From Trichopria drosophilae (lineage: Eukaryota; Arthropoda; Insecta; Hymenoptera; Diapriidae): a DNA stretch of 64,000 bases. The notes beneath the pieces were generated by a model. The model did no database searches and was not told where the DNA came from. It was given only the letters and a program-made list of their open reading frames with translations. The DNA is taken from NCBI GenBank assembly GCA_030407085.1, contig CM059587.1:26137001-26201000 (forward strand). Direction: 5' to 3'. The position numbers were made by a program, and so were the translations under genes. Position 1 is the stretch's first letter; each line of letters starts with the position of its first letter. Positions 39,590 to 49,909 of this stretch are shown here, one piece after another.

Positions 39590-42240
39590 ATTAATTTCAA
39601 CGGTTGAGAAATATTATTGAAAATTTTTTTGGAAAATAGATATCACCAATATTTTGAGAGATCCTACACTCTTTTTTGTTAAACGAGACCCGATATTTAA
39701 TTTTTTCGAATACTGATTACCATACAGTTAACTTTTATAAATTCTTCTTCCGTTTTTTTCAATATTATTTAACCTTTTTCAATTTATTTCGCTTCAATAA
39801 AGTAACTTCATTTTTTAATCCACCGCGTTTTATTTACTTTATGAGATATAATATCATGGAACGTGGATAGTGTTTCTACAAAGTCAGAGTTCTTTTTCTG
39901 TTGAAGGGGCAATGTCGAAAACTTATTTTTATTCATTTTTTCCCCATTGAAGATACAGTTGTTTTATTTCTGTAATTGTATTGTGTTGGTGTTTTAAATA
40001 AATACAAAAATTTCACTACTTCACGTGCAACTAAATGTGCATTTACCTGTCTTATTGTCTTATCAATTCTATGAGCATTTAACACTTGATTATTGGATGG
40101 TAAGGTAATGTTTCTATTACTTTACGTACTAGGAATCAGAGAAAAGGCTTTCTTGTCAACCAATAATTTTTAAGATTTCTCAACAAACTACTCACTTTTA
40201 TTCATTTAAATACAACACAAGATTTCTCTGGACATATTAATGTACAAGTGATTTTCGAGATCTCTATATGTACAAAAAATAACCAAAAATGTGAACCGAT
40301 GACCGAGCCTATTGATGACTTAAAATATGGTATACTTAACAATGTAAACGAACAATATATTAGTAAATCTTTATATACCATAATATTTATGGGGAATACT
40401 TCCGAAAAGGACGTTCCGGAAATCCTTAACGGGCATATGTGTTCTGATGTATTTTGACACGCTGAATTCGTGTATCATGATGAAAATTGATTAAAATGAA
40501 CTTAATTTCATTTAAAAAACCCATGAATTGTAGAATTAGGATGTGATATGAAATAACCTTGTGAAAAATTAGGTTTTTAACAATGGAATAAACGATTTAT
40601 TTATAATAAAAAAGTTAACCTTTTTGTTTAAGTTAAGAAATGTTTAGTAAGAGGTTTCGAATTTAAGTTATCATCGGGATATTTGTGAAAATCAAGTTTA
40701 TGAAAGCAGGTAAATATTTCTTAGTCGGATGTTGTAAAACTGGAGTATGACTATTTTCGTAATGTACCAGGAAGACATAGTTTGTAGTATATAAAATTTG
40801 AACACACCGGTTTTGAAATACCAAGTTAAAAACGTTTTCAAATTTAAAAACGAATGCTGATGAAACATCGAATACATAATCAATACCAAAATTAATTTAA
40901 ATATACGTGGAAATGATGTTTATCCACAATAAAAATATAGAAGTAAAAAATATTAAAAAAGAAAACAAAACAAATTTCCATAAAAGATATCTAAGAAAAT
41001 TGCATTACTATCAAATATCTTTTTAAAAGTGAATAATAGTTTGCTGGCAGTGCTGGTGTTTTACATGTTATATTTGTAGAATTTGCATGTTTCTTTATAC
41101 AACAATTTTGAAATTTAAATCTTTTTTTTAAATTTTGTTTTTTGATAAAATAGTAATATAAATGACTAGTTTCACTCATAAAGTTGTGGTTATATACGTC
41201 TTTTTGAGAGTCTACCTATTTAACCAAATAATTTTTCTTCTATATATATTTGACCGTATTATCAACGAGTTTTCTTTGTCAATTAAATGTTCCTCGAAGA
41301 GAGCTTCTACAATGACTTCTAAGGAGACTGAAACGTCGATATTAATCCATTAAGTCTTGAATGGAAGTCTTTTCACTACCTTCAAAGGTTTTATTTTGTG
41401 CGAAAAAAGATCAAATTACTTGAATGCGTCGAAATTTGAATTACAATCTTTCAGAGAAGGTGGCAAATGAATATCTTTATTGAGTCCTTTTTACGATTCG
41501 GCGACCAAAACCGTATACTCATCAGATGCTTAATTTTCCAATGAAAAACTAGTATAACTAGTAACTAGTATATGTCCATTAATAGATTACTTATTAAGAA
41601 GGTTTTAATAACTAATTTGATGAAGTGAATGCGTTTTTCAAAACTCCTCAATATTATAATTACAACATTGATACAATATTAATGGATAAATGCTATACAA
41701 TTTTTTGTTTATTTTCTAATTAAGTTGCTGATAAGGACTGACATGTCCATCAAAACGGCAGACAGCACCCTCTTCTGAAAAATCTGGATATGAATATCGA
41801 TGCTTTCATATTGTATTAGAAAGGTTCTAAAAGAAACAGGCATTACTGCTAAATGAACTCACCTTTTTTCCGAATCTTTTATTAGATATTTCGTGAAACA
41901 CTAAATAATTATCAACATTTTTTCTTAATTTTGTTGCTTTCTATTAATATTATTTTTGTTGTTTAACGTTCAGAAATCGCGTCTTCGAAGCTCTAATTCT
42001 AACTGTGCATAGTACAGTTCTTCCACCCTTATCTTTTGCAAAATAAGAAAATATTGCGATTTAAGACATCCGGTAATTTAGATATTTATAGTAAGAGTAA
42101 TTTTTTATTCATTTAATTTATTTTTCGTAAAGTTTCGTACTCTATAGGTAACTAATTTTTAACTTGGTGTTGTTTGCATATATATTCTGTTAAGTCTCTT
42201 ATTCGTTAATCAAGTACTGTTATTTATATTTATTTTCGGT
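39590..42240. other. Intergenic DNA, nothing recognised
   Basis: A/T-rich. A plus-strand frame at 40248-40457 has a balanced composition and an internal ATG (MTEPIDDLKYGIL...) but no known relative, and it ends without splice or poly(A) support. Confidence 0.5.
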
Positions 42241-42246
42241 ATACTA

Positions 42247-42364
42247 TGCGTAAAATTTGAATTTACGCACCGTTTTTAGTGCAGGCGTGCGTAAGAATTC
42301 AATTTTACGCACCGGCCTACCTAATCGCATGTTAAAAACGGTGCGTAAAATAGGATTTTACGCA
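42247..42364. repeat. Palindromic TGCGTAAAATT repeat cluster
   Basis: Three small hairpins in about 118 bp, each with a TGCGTAAAAT-like arm facing an ATTTTACGCA-like arm. An outer pair ACCGTTTTTA/TTAAAAACGGT is also inverted. It looks like a short palindromic MITE. Confidence 0.65.
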
Positions 42365-42369
42365 CTAGT

Positions 42370-45180
42370 ATCGAAAACTACTATTATATTTTCGTTTACT
42401 TTTATATTCTAGACGGGCATTTGGTCAGAGTGAAAAGCAATTTTATCTGTGGCTTGCCCTTTGGCTAAATGAGGCCACTTTGTAACCCTCTATATGTATA
42501 TCTTTGCTAATAAAGACGTATTATTATTATTATTGTTAATTTATAAAATCGGCTTGTAATAGGAATTTTTGTTTGAAAATGACTGTTAGAAAGTTATTTG
42601 CTTTCACAGTTTTTCTCAAATGTTTTTACTTTTATAAATGTCCAAATTTTCTATTTTTTAAAGTCGAATGAATTCTTAAAACACCTGATTTAGTAATAAA
42701 ATTCGATTAATGTAACAGTTGAAATTGAATACTTTTACCTCACCTACTTTGTTAATAATAACATTCACTCATGAGAAAGCATTTCTAGAACATATGTTTT
42801 ATTCGTCTACATTTTCAATTAGTGATCAGTTGCAAATAAGAATATCAAATATTAATTGTATGTTATATACTAATTTGTGTATAATTATTGTAGATTTTTA
42901 ATTCATAGATTTCTGGCTCGTTATTAAAATTTTGACAATTTTATAATGAAGAGTATCAATACAGTTCTCTTGAGAGAGAAAATATTATCCTCGTGATCGT
43001 GCAAAAATTATTGTATTCTACGTTTACCAAATATATCATTTAAATTACTTTTACCAGTTAATCATTTAAATTCTATTCTTATATTTGTTTTATACGATTA
43101 TTTGCAAAATATAATAGTCTTGGATTGCTAATTATATCAGGCTAAAAATAATTAATATGAAATTGATATACAGCAAGCTGATTCCTAACTAGATACTGTA
43201 AATAAAAAGAATTGTTTTAATTATTTTCAAAAATTAAATCCCCAAAATTTATTTTCGTTTAAAGTATATATATCATTCTAAATTTCAAAATACCTATATG
43301 CACATATATTCGTAAAATCGATGCTATATGCATATGCATATAGCCACCCCGAGATGACAGTGCACTTTTCGATGTTAACTCCAAAAATTCTGCCGAAATA
43401 AGACAACGTCATTGTAGGTCGTAGTCATGAGAAATTGTGTATTTTGATTCTCTTTTAGTTTAACTTTAGTGCAACTGTTTTTCTATACTATTTTACGATT
43501 CATTCGTTGTAATTTCTCTAACATAATATAACATAACATCCAGATGAATATTATTTTAATAAAAAATAATTATTTGCCTCATGTACGTTATATTATGATT
43601 ATTATTATTATATTTTTCATTTAATGTAAATTAAATTTATATAACGCATATTTAAAACTAGAAAATATTCAATTATCTAATTAATGTATGCATTTTTTTA
43701 AAACAATCAACAGTCCCTACTGTAAATGTTTACGTCATTTAACCCTTTGATTAAAGGCTACTCGTATTTAGATTATAATATTTAGATGACTTGAATTTCA
43801 AGGAATAACAGAAAGTAATACTGCTGCTGAGAGTCTTATCCCAAAATAAGTATATATGCCTTTGGATTCGTGTAAACAAGATTAGTCTCGAGGATATGTA
43901 AATTCACCTCCGCAGGAAATAATAGGGACTTAGTTCCAACTGTGAACTTCGATCTAAAAAATCAATTAATGGGTGTGTCTTACGTATATCTAGACGCGCC
44001 GTATCAAAATAAACCTGGAATATTTTTAAATAATACTTAAAGAGTTCCCGACGTTTTAAAATATCATTATAATATTATTATTGTAATTCTGTATTGCAAT
44101 TTTTCTCGGTTTAAACGGTTGTAACTGTAAAGCCTGCAACTAAAAAATATTTACACAATATAAATAGATTATATTGGTACTAAAAACAATTTAATATTTC
44201 AATGGTAAGTATGAAATTCATGTTCGCGACTTACTTCACAATTATGACATTGAAAATGCTTTTGGATAGCATATTATGTGGAATTTTAGTAGCATTCTTA
44301 TATCTTTTTATTATATTTTTCTAGTAGTTTCTTTCTGAAGTCAGAAATTCTTTTGCACTATTCAAAAATGTTACGAAAATGATGGGGAGTAATGAATTAT
44401 CAAGATCACAAAAAGATATTTTTAATAATTAATTTGAATGCTGATAAAAAATGAGGAACAAGCTCGATTGATACGTTAGAAAACATCCAAGAAAAATTTA
44501 ATTTGTCCACTAAAAAAACATTTTTAATAGTGATGGTTCGATTAAATATGAGCCTTTACGCTTCATACTTTATACAAGAAATTGAAGATAATAAAAATAA
44601 GTTAAGATGAATTAAGACGAATAAAATGAAATAAAAGAATGAAAAAGAATGAAAAATTAGTTAAAAGGCTATTTCAGCTTGAAATCGTGGAAAACAAATT
44701 AAATATAATTAAATACTTTGTAGTATAAATATAAAGAATTTCTTTCCGCGAATGTTATATCTATTAAATTCGTATAATCATAGAAACGTACAAATTCGCA
44801 TATTCGTAGAAAAAAACGTTGACGTATTATTATCAAAAACTATACTATCCTTTACATTATTCTTATATCGATGCTGAGCAAACTTTTAATAGTGCGAACT
44901 TAAAATGCTAATCGTATTATATTACCTTTCATGATATAGTTCATGACAAGTGTAATTCATAGAGATCTCTATCTATAATAATAAAATGTTATGGAAAGTC
45001 GCAGATATATTGTTTTTTGGTAAAATAAACAACATTGAAAGTAATATATTGATCAATGTTACTTTAATAATTAATTTAGTATACGATATATATCTTCATA
45101 TGCAGTCTAACTTATGATGCATTAATTACATTTTCACTAAAAATAATGATGCATTATTCAGGACTGTTTTTCAAGAATTA
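42370..45180. other. Intergenic DNA, nothing recognised
   Basis: Contains short ATT-repeat tracts (42521-42536 and 43595-43612) and otherwise unstructured A/T-rich sequence. Confidence 0.55.
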
Positions 45181-45186
45181 CAGTAA

Positions 45187-45620
45187 TTTTTAACGTGGAA
45201 TTTAGTGGTGCTAGAACATAAAGTGTAAACAATTTTTATGATCTTAAATTATATCTATGATCTTTTTATGAGATTAAATAGAATATTTTAAATTCCATAC
45301 GTTATTCTTTAGAAAATATGTTTGTATATTCACCCTAATTTTTATTAATTTTTACATTACAAAAACAAATTTTTTTCGCACTTAAATGAGGGGGACGAAC
45401 AAATTATTTATAGAGTAATATTTAACGTGGAATTCAGTGGTGCTGGAATACAAAATTAATAAATTTTTTTTGTTAAAAAACTTATTTGTTCCAAAATAAA
45501 TTTTTCTTTTGTAAAAAAAAATGGAATTTTTAAAAATCTATACGTAATTATTTAGAAAATATGTTTTTATGTTCACCCAAATTTTGTTGAATTTTTAAAT
45601 TAATTTAGAAAAATGCAGTA
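45187..45620 (+). repeat. Two-copy tandem duplication, unit about 232 bp
   Basis: TTTAACGTGGAATTTAGTGGTGCT at about 45188 recurs (one change) at about 45421. The following blocks (TTAGAAAATATGTTT, TTCACCC, ATTTTTA) also repeat in order. Divergence is moderate; there is no coding frame. Confidence 0.65.
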
Positions 45621-45624
45621 GCAT

Positions 45625-46388
45625 TATTTAAAAAACGAAAAATTCTTTTTGGCTACAATTTATAAGTCAAACCGATTTCACACACTTGTTATTCTATCGC
45701 TACTGAATTCATCGTCAAAAATGACTAAAGAAATACTGTTTTCAACATTTTTAAAGATGTATTTCATAGAGTTGATTTTGAAGGTGGTGCCTCCCCTTAA
45801 AGCGAAAATTTACATTTATTTTTTATAAAAATTGCTCTAAATATTGAATTGTGTAATACTATTCTGAAAATGTGTTGAATTTTATCTGAAAAGCTTTTAC
45901 ATACACAGCACATTTTACTTGATCGAATATGTTTGTTACGAAGTTATTATCTAGATTAGGAAACATTTCCCACTCAAAGTTTTTCTTTTATGCGTCGAAC
46001 GCATTTAATCAAAAGTTTAGAGCCATATTTATAACATATCATTATATAAAATCACAGGTATTTCGTTAGTATACCATACCTATATTGAAATTAAAATATT
46101 TTATTTAGATTGAGAATCCGCTGTATATATTTTTAACTATACTTAACTATATATATCTTAACTATTTAGCGAAGTGAGTGAGATGCAGAAGATCGCAAAA
46201 ATTGGCCTTTTTACCATTTTTGAGATCGTAACTTCAGAAATATTCATCGCAGGTCTAATGTTCACATGTATAACTTAAAAAACGAGTTATTGCAAAAAGT
46301 AATTTTTTCTAAACTTCAATGTATTTTGTTTGAATTATCAAGGAGTCTCTCCTTCTGAAATATTGCTGGTCAGTTCTTGGACGCCCTC

Positions 46389-46390
<2 letters not shown>
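45625..46390. other. Intergenic DNA left of the mariner-type element
   Basis: A/T-rich, no repeat or frame recognised. Confidence 0.5.

Positions 46391-46423
<33 letters not shown>
46391..46423. repeat. (TA)n microsatellite at left border of the mariner-type element
   Basis: About 16 uninterrupted TA units ending at the TA that borders the transposon; an evident TA target. Confidence 0.95.
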
Positions 46424-46426
<3 letters not shown>

Positions 46427-47095
46427 GGTGATCCAAAAGTCCCGGAACAGCAAAATATCTCAGCGGGAGTGCATTTTCGAGGAAAATGTTTCAGACAAAA
46501 GTTTCAGGATTTTTCCCTGGCTATATAATGGCGATATTGAATTTGACCTTGAACATGACCTTGAAGGTTATTTCAAGGTCAAGTTAATTTTTTTAAATGG
46601 GAACCCCTATTTTTTTTCATGGATTCTGAAAGAGCGGGAAATTCTACGTCCGATTATGATATGATCGATTTTTCCGGCAAGGTCATTTCAAGGTGAAACT
46701 TAAAACTCCCGTAACGGCGAAATATCTCAGAGGGTGTGCATTTCTTTGGAAATTGTTTCAGACAAAAGTTTAAGGATTTTTCCTGGGATATTTAATGGTA
46801 GCACAGAATTTGACCTTGAACATGACCTTGAAGGTTATTTCAAGGTCAAGTTTGTTTTTTTAATGGAAACTGCTATTTTTTTTCACGGATTCGGAGAGAG
46901 CACAAAATTTTACGTCCAAATATGCTATGGCCGTTTTTTTCGGCAATGTCATTTCAAGGCCAAACTTAAAACTCCCGGAACAGCGAATTAACTCAGCAAG
47001 AGGCACCATTGAATTTAACCTTGAAAATTACCTTGAGGCTTATTCTAAGCTCAAGACTATTTTTTTTTAAATGGAACCCCGTTTCATTTTCGTAA
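46424..47095 (+). repeat. Left terminal inverted repeat of the mariner-type element
   Basis: About 672 bp matching the reverse complement of the right end. It is built of three tandem units whose shared CCCGGAACAGC-like start recurs at 46441, 46708 and 46974, a period of 266-267 bp. Each unit reads: a start motif, a GTTTCAGACAAAAG block, then a block of TGACCTTGA/TCAAGGTCA repeats. The third unit is shortened and its repeat motifs are decayed. Confidence 0.9.
46544..46848. promoter_or_regulatory. Array of six TCAAGGTCA nuclear-receptor half-sites, left TIR
   Basis: Six exact matches to the nine-base monomer site TCAAGGTCA or its complement start at 46544, 46556, 46573, 46811, 46823 and 46840. 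This is the established binding sequence for FTZ-F1/SF-1 and ERR-type orphan receptors. The sites fall in two clusters of three, one per TIR unit. The sequences are certain; receptor binding is inference, and they could instead be transposase-binding repeats. Confidence 0.5.
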
Positions 47096-47438
47096 TGTTT
47101 CCAGAGTTTCCAGAGTGCAATGCATTATCATTGTTCCCGGATAAAAATATACATTTTTTTTTTACATCCGATACGTTTATAAATACCGTATGTATGGGTA
47201 ACATTTTTACATTGTTTCCAATGCTACCGCCGGCTTTAGCATTACCCAAGATGTACCGCGTGGAGGTAGCACGGTCGGGTTTACACCTCTTCGGGGTGCT
47301 TTGTTCAGGTGGTTCCCCTCGCCGTCACCTGTGCGTGTGCGTGTGCGTGTGCGTGTGCGTGTGCGTGTGTGTGTGGGTGTCCCCAGACAGTTAAGGCAAG
47401 ATGGGTATACTAAGATTTTGATGAAATTATGTATCTTA
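47096..47438. other. Interior of the mariner-type element between left TIR and transposase stop
   Basis: Segment downstream of the transposase stop with a (GTGCGT)n simple repeat at about 47329-47376 and a G+C-richer stretch at 47220-47330. No coding similarity was recognised. The short frames here are artefacts of the simple repeat. Confidence 0.5.
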
Positions 47439-48521
47439 CTAAAGCTTATGCTCAAAGTGATTGCCATGAACTTCTTGGCAATATCCCAAGCGATTATAAA
47501 AAGTCGATACGACTTTTTTAATCATATCTGGTTCTATAGCCGCGATCTCATCCCGTATTCGTTGTTTTACTTCCTCAATATTCACCGGTTTCGTTCGATA
47601 CACTCTATCTTTGAGATAACCCCATAGAAAATAGTCAAGGGGCGTAAGATCCGGAGATCTTGGTGGCCATTCTATTACACCCCTTCGACCTATCCACCGT
47701 TCTGCGAATACATCACTCAAATAATTGCGAACATCTGTTGCATAATGGGGTGCTGCACCATCTTGCTGAAACCAAGTCTGATCGAAATCCTTGCCTACAA
47801 TAACCTGAATAGCAGGGATGATGTCGTCCCTCAACATATCGTGGTATTTTTGACCAGTAAGGGTACCCTCGATGAAGAAGGGCCCAACTACCGCATTGTT
47901 TATAATACCTGCCCATACGTTTACTTTTTCAGGATATTGAGTAGAACGACTATCGACCATCCAATTAGGATTGGTTTCACTCCAATAAGACATGTTATGT
48001 CTATTGATTGCCCCATTTAAGAAGAATGTAGCTTCATCAGAAAATAAGATGCTATTCAAGAAACCGGCATCAGCATCTATTCGATTCATCATTAATTCCG
48101 CAAACTGTAGGCGTCTATCAGGATCGTCTTCATTCAATTGTTGTACGAGTCTAACTTTGTATGGGTGAAATTTTAAGTTTTTAGTTAAGATCCGTTGCAC
48201 TGTACCGTAACATAAGTCGTGCTGCTGTTTAACTTTCCTGATGGAAGTATGAGGATCTTCCGTTATTGACAGCGCGACATTCAACTCATTTTCTTCAGTT
48301 GATGCTGTTACTGGACGACCTGCTCTTGGGAGATCCTTCACAGTACCGTGAACTTCAAAACGATTTATTGTTCTGCTAACAGTAGATTTAGAAATCGGTT
48401 CTCGTCCCTCTCTAAATGATGCGTTAAATAAGGTTCGCACATTCTCTAAAGATCGCTGGTTATCACCCCAGCCTCTCATCATGAGAATGGTTATTCTTTC
48501 TCGTTCACTTAGCGCAGCCAT
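47439..48521 (-). CDS. Tc1/mariner-type transposase, DD41D
   Basis: Intact 360-residue frame from ATG at 48521 without internal stops or frameshifts. Residues about 5-60 form an N-terminal helix-turn-helix like that found in many insect transposases, followed by an RAGRP linker at 66-70. A second helix-turn-helix-like segment covers about 84-120 (SIRKVKQQHDLCYGTVQRIL). The RNase-H-like catalytic core has D162 in FSDEATF, D254 in WFQQDGAAPHYA and D296 in SPDLTPLDYFLWG, with 41 residues between the second and third acids. It would bind the TIRs and cut and join at TA sites in the nucleus. The C terminus (EEVKQRIRDEIAAI...) resembles the multiplied insect families in this group. All catalytic motifs are present, so the protein may be functional. 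The nearest named family (rosa/VISITOR-type DD41D) is inferred from spacing only. Confidence 0.93.
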   Translation of the reverse strand: MAALSERERITILMMRGWGDNQRSLENVRTLFNASFREGREPISKSTVSRTINRFEVHGTVKDLPRAGRPVTASTEENELNVALSITEDPHTSIRKVKQQHDLCYGTVQRILTKNLKFHPYKVRLVQQLNEDDPDRRLQFAELMMNRIDADAGFLNSILFSDEATFFLNGAINRHNMSYWSETNPNWMVDSRSTQYPEKVNVWAGIINNAVVGPFFIEGTLTGQKYHDMLRDDIIPAIQVIVGKDFDQTWFQQDGAAPHYATDVRNYLSDVFAERWIGRRGVIEWPPRSPDLTPLDYFLWGYLKDRVYRTKPVNIEEVKQRIRDEIAAIEPDMIKKVVSTFYNRLGYCQEVHGNHFEHKL

Positions 48522-48835
48522 TGCTCTTTGTACGAAATATACGTATGTATTTTGTTACTGAAATGATGCTTAATACGTTTAGATAGGAAAGGCGTTTAGA
48601 TAGGAAATCCATGTATCTCACAAAACGATAAAGTTAAGACCAAAATGTAACCTTATAAGACTGTACACGTATGTATAAATTCAATGTGAATGTATGTTGT
48701 TTATTTACTTCGCTGGTGACTCGTGCTCTCTGTCGCTGTTCGCGCGCCCAAGTTCACTTTGCACAAGTGTTGCGTAAGATGTATGTATACACTTTTTTTA
48801 AACAGTTTATTATTCTATTTACAAAATTAGAGGAC
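48522..48835. other. Junction segment between the two transposase copies
   Basis: About 310 bp between the ATG of the intact transposase and the inverted fragment. It should hold the transposase promoter and the head-to-head junction. It has a G+C-richer stretch at 48710-48770 and no recognised motif. No remnant of an outer TIR was seen here. Confidence 0.45.
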
Positions 48836-48998
48836 AAGCGAGGGACAGGAACTGATTCCTAAATCGACTTTTGGCAGAACAATAAATTGTTTCGAAGTTT
48901 ACGGCACTGTAAAGGATCTCCCTAGAGCAGATCGTCCAGTAATAGCATCGACTGAACAAAATGAATTTAACCACTCTCAATACCGGAAGATCCTCATA
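48836..48998 (+). pseudogene. Inverted, decayed transposase fragment
   Basis: Plus-strand sequence aligning with codons of about residues 37-92 of the intact transposase, which runs on the minus strand. Shared stretches include the codons for the TVKDLPRA segment and the GAAGATCCTCAT-type end. It has many substitutions and a small deletion near 48968-48980 that shifts the frame. It is joined directly to the inner side of the right TIR. The simplest reading is that the right part of the element comes from a second, internally deleted copy fused head to head with the intact one. Confidence 0.75.
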
Positions 48999-49003
48999 AC
49001 TTC

Positions 49004-49742
49004 GTTAAGAAAATGAAACGGGGTTCCAATTAAAAAAAAAAAATAATCTTGACCTGAGAATAATCTTCAAGGTAATTTTCAAGGTCAAATTTTATGCGAG
49101 CATTAAATATCCCGGAAAAAATCCTGAAACTTTTGTCTGAAACATTTTACCCGAAAATGACCTCTTGCTGAGTTAAGTCGCTGTTCCGGGAGTTTTAAGT
49201 TTGGCCTTGAAATTACCTTGCCGAAAAAAACGGCCATTTTATATTCGGACGTAAAATTTTGTGCTCTTTCCGAATCCGTGAAAAAAAATAGCAGTTTCCA
49301 TTAAAAAAAAACAAACTTGACCTTGAAATAACCTTGAAGGTTATGTTCAAGGTCAAATTCTGTGCTACCATTAAATAGCCCGGGGAACATCTTTAAACTT
49401 TTGTCTGAAACAATTTCCAAAGAAATGCACACCCTCTGAGATATTTCGCCGTCACGGGAGTTTTAAGTTTCACCTTGAAATGACCTTGCCGAAAAAAACG
49501 GCCATAGCATATTCGGACGTAAAATTTTGTGCTCTTTCCGAATCCGTGAAAAAAAATAGGGGTTCCCATTTAAAAAAATTAACTTGACCTTGAAATAACC
49601 TTCAAGGTCATGTTCAAGGTCAAATTCAATATCGCCATTAAATAGCCAGGGAAAAATCCTGAAACTTTTGTCTGAAACATTTTCCTCGAAAATGCACTCC
49701 CGCTGAGATATTTTGCTGTTCCGGGACTTTTGGATCACCCTG
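49004..49742 (-). repeat. Right terminal inverted repeat of the mariner-type element
   Basis: About 739 bp, the inverted partner of the left TIR, with the same three-unit architecture (unit starts near 49725, 49458 and 49190 reading inward). Its third unit is full length, unlike that of the left TIR. Inside 49004 the similarity to the left TIR stops and a transposase-derived fragment begins. Confidence 0.9.
49079..49622. promoter_or_regulatory. Array of six TCAAGGTCA nuclear-receptor half-sites, right TIR
   Basis: Exact nine-base matches start at 49079, 49318, 49347, 49585, 49602 and 49614, spread over the three TIR units as one, two and three sites from inside outwards. The outermost unit mirrors the left TIR; the inner units have lost sites by substitution. 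Confidence 0.5.
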
Positions 49743-49745
49743 TAT

Positions 49746-49800
<55 letters not shown>
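49743..49800. repeat. (TA)n microsatellite at right border of the mariner-type element
   Basis: TA repeat with one TAAA interruption, directly continuing from the transposon end; the other half of the target microsatellite. Confidence 0.95.
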
Positions 49801-49803
<3 letters not shown>

Positions 49804-49828
49804 CTGTAATATAATATGTAAATCATAC

Positions 49829-49829
<1 letters not shown>

Positions 49830-49902
<73 letters not shown>
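49830..49902. repeat. Compound (TA)n(GT)n microsatellite
   Basis: About nine TA units followed by about 27 GT units, a two-motif tract likely to vary in length between individuals. Confidence 0.95.
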
Positions 49903-49907
<5 letters not shown>

Positions 49908-49909
49908 AC

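Larger units (their letters stand above)
46424..49742 (-). mobile_element. Tc1/mariner-superfamily transposon with long TIRs
   Basis: A 3,319-bp element that begins CAGGGTGATCCAAAAGTCCC and ends with its reverse complement, flanked on both sides by TA, the target of this superfamily. The outermost roughly 200 bp of the two ends differ by about one base, which argues for recent movement or conversion. It carries one intact transposase gene on the minus strand. Unusually, the inner edge of the right TIR abuts a decayed piece of a second transposase copy in the opposite orientation. The element sits in a long TA microsatellite, so the exact 2-bp duplication cannot be proven. Confidence 0.92.

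Noticed and set aside
46377..46991. Proteins of 85-95 residues in the left TIR
   Set aside because: They are translations of the TIR tandem units, appear again inverted at 49463-49738, and have no domain; the similarity is DNA-level.
47071..47467. Frames rich in CV or RTRT repeats near 47.3 kb
   Set aside because: Products of the (GTGCGT)n simple repeat inside the transposon.
48671..48862. 63-residue plus-strand frame
   Set aside because: It spans the junction between the two transposase copies out of the fragment's reading frame and has no motif.
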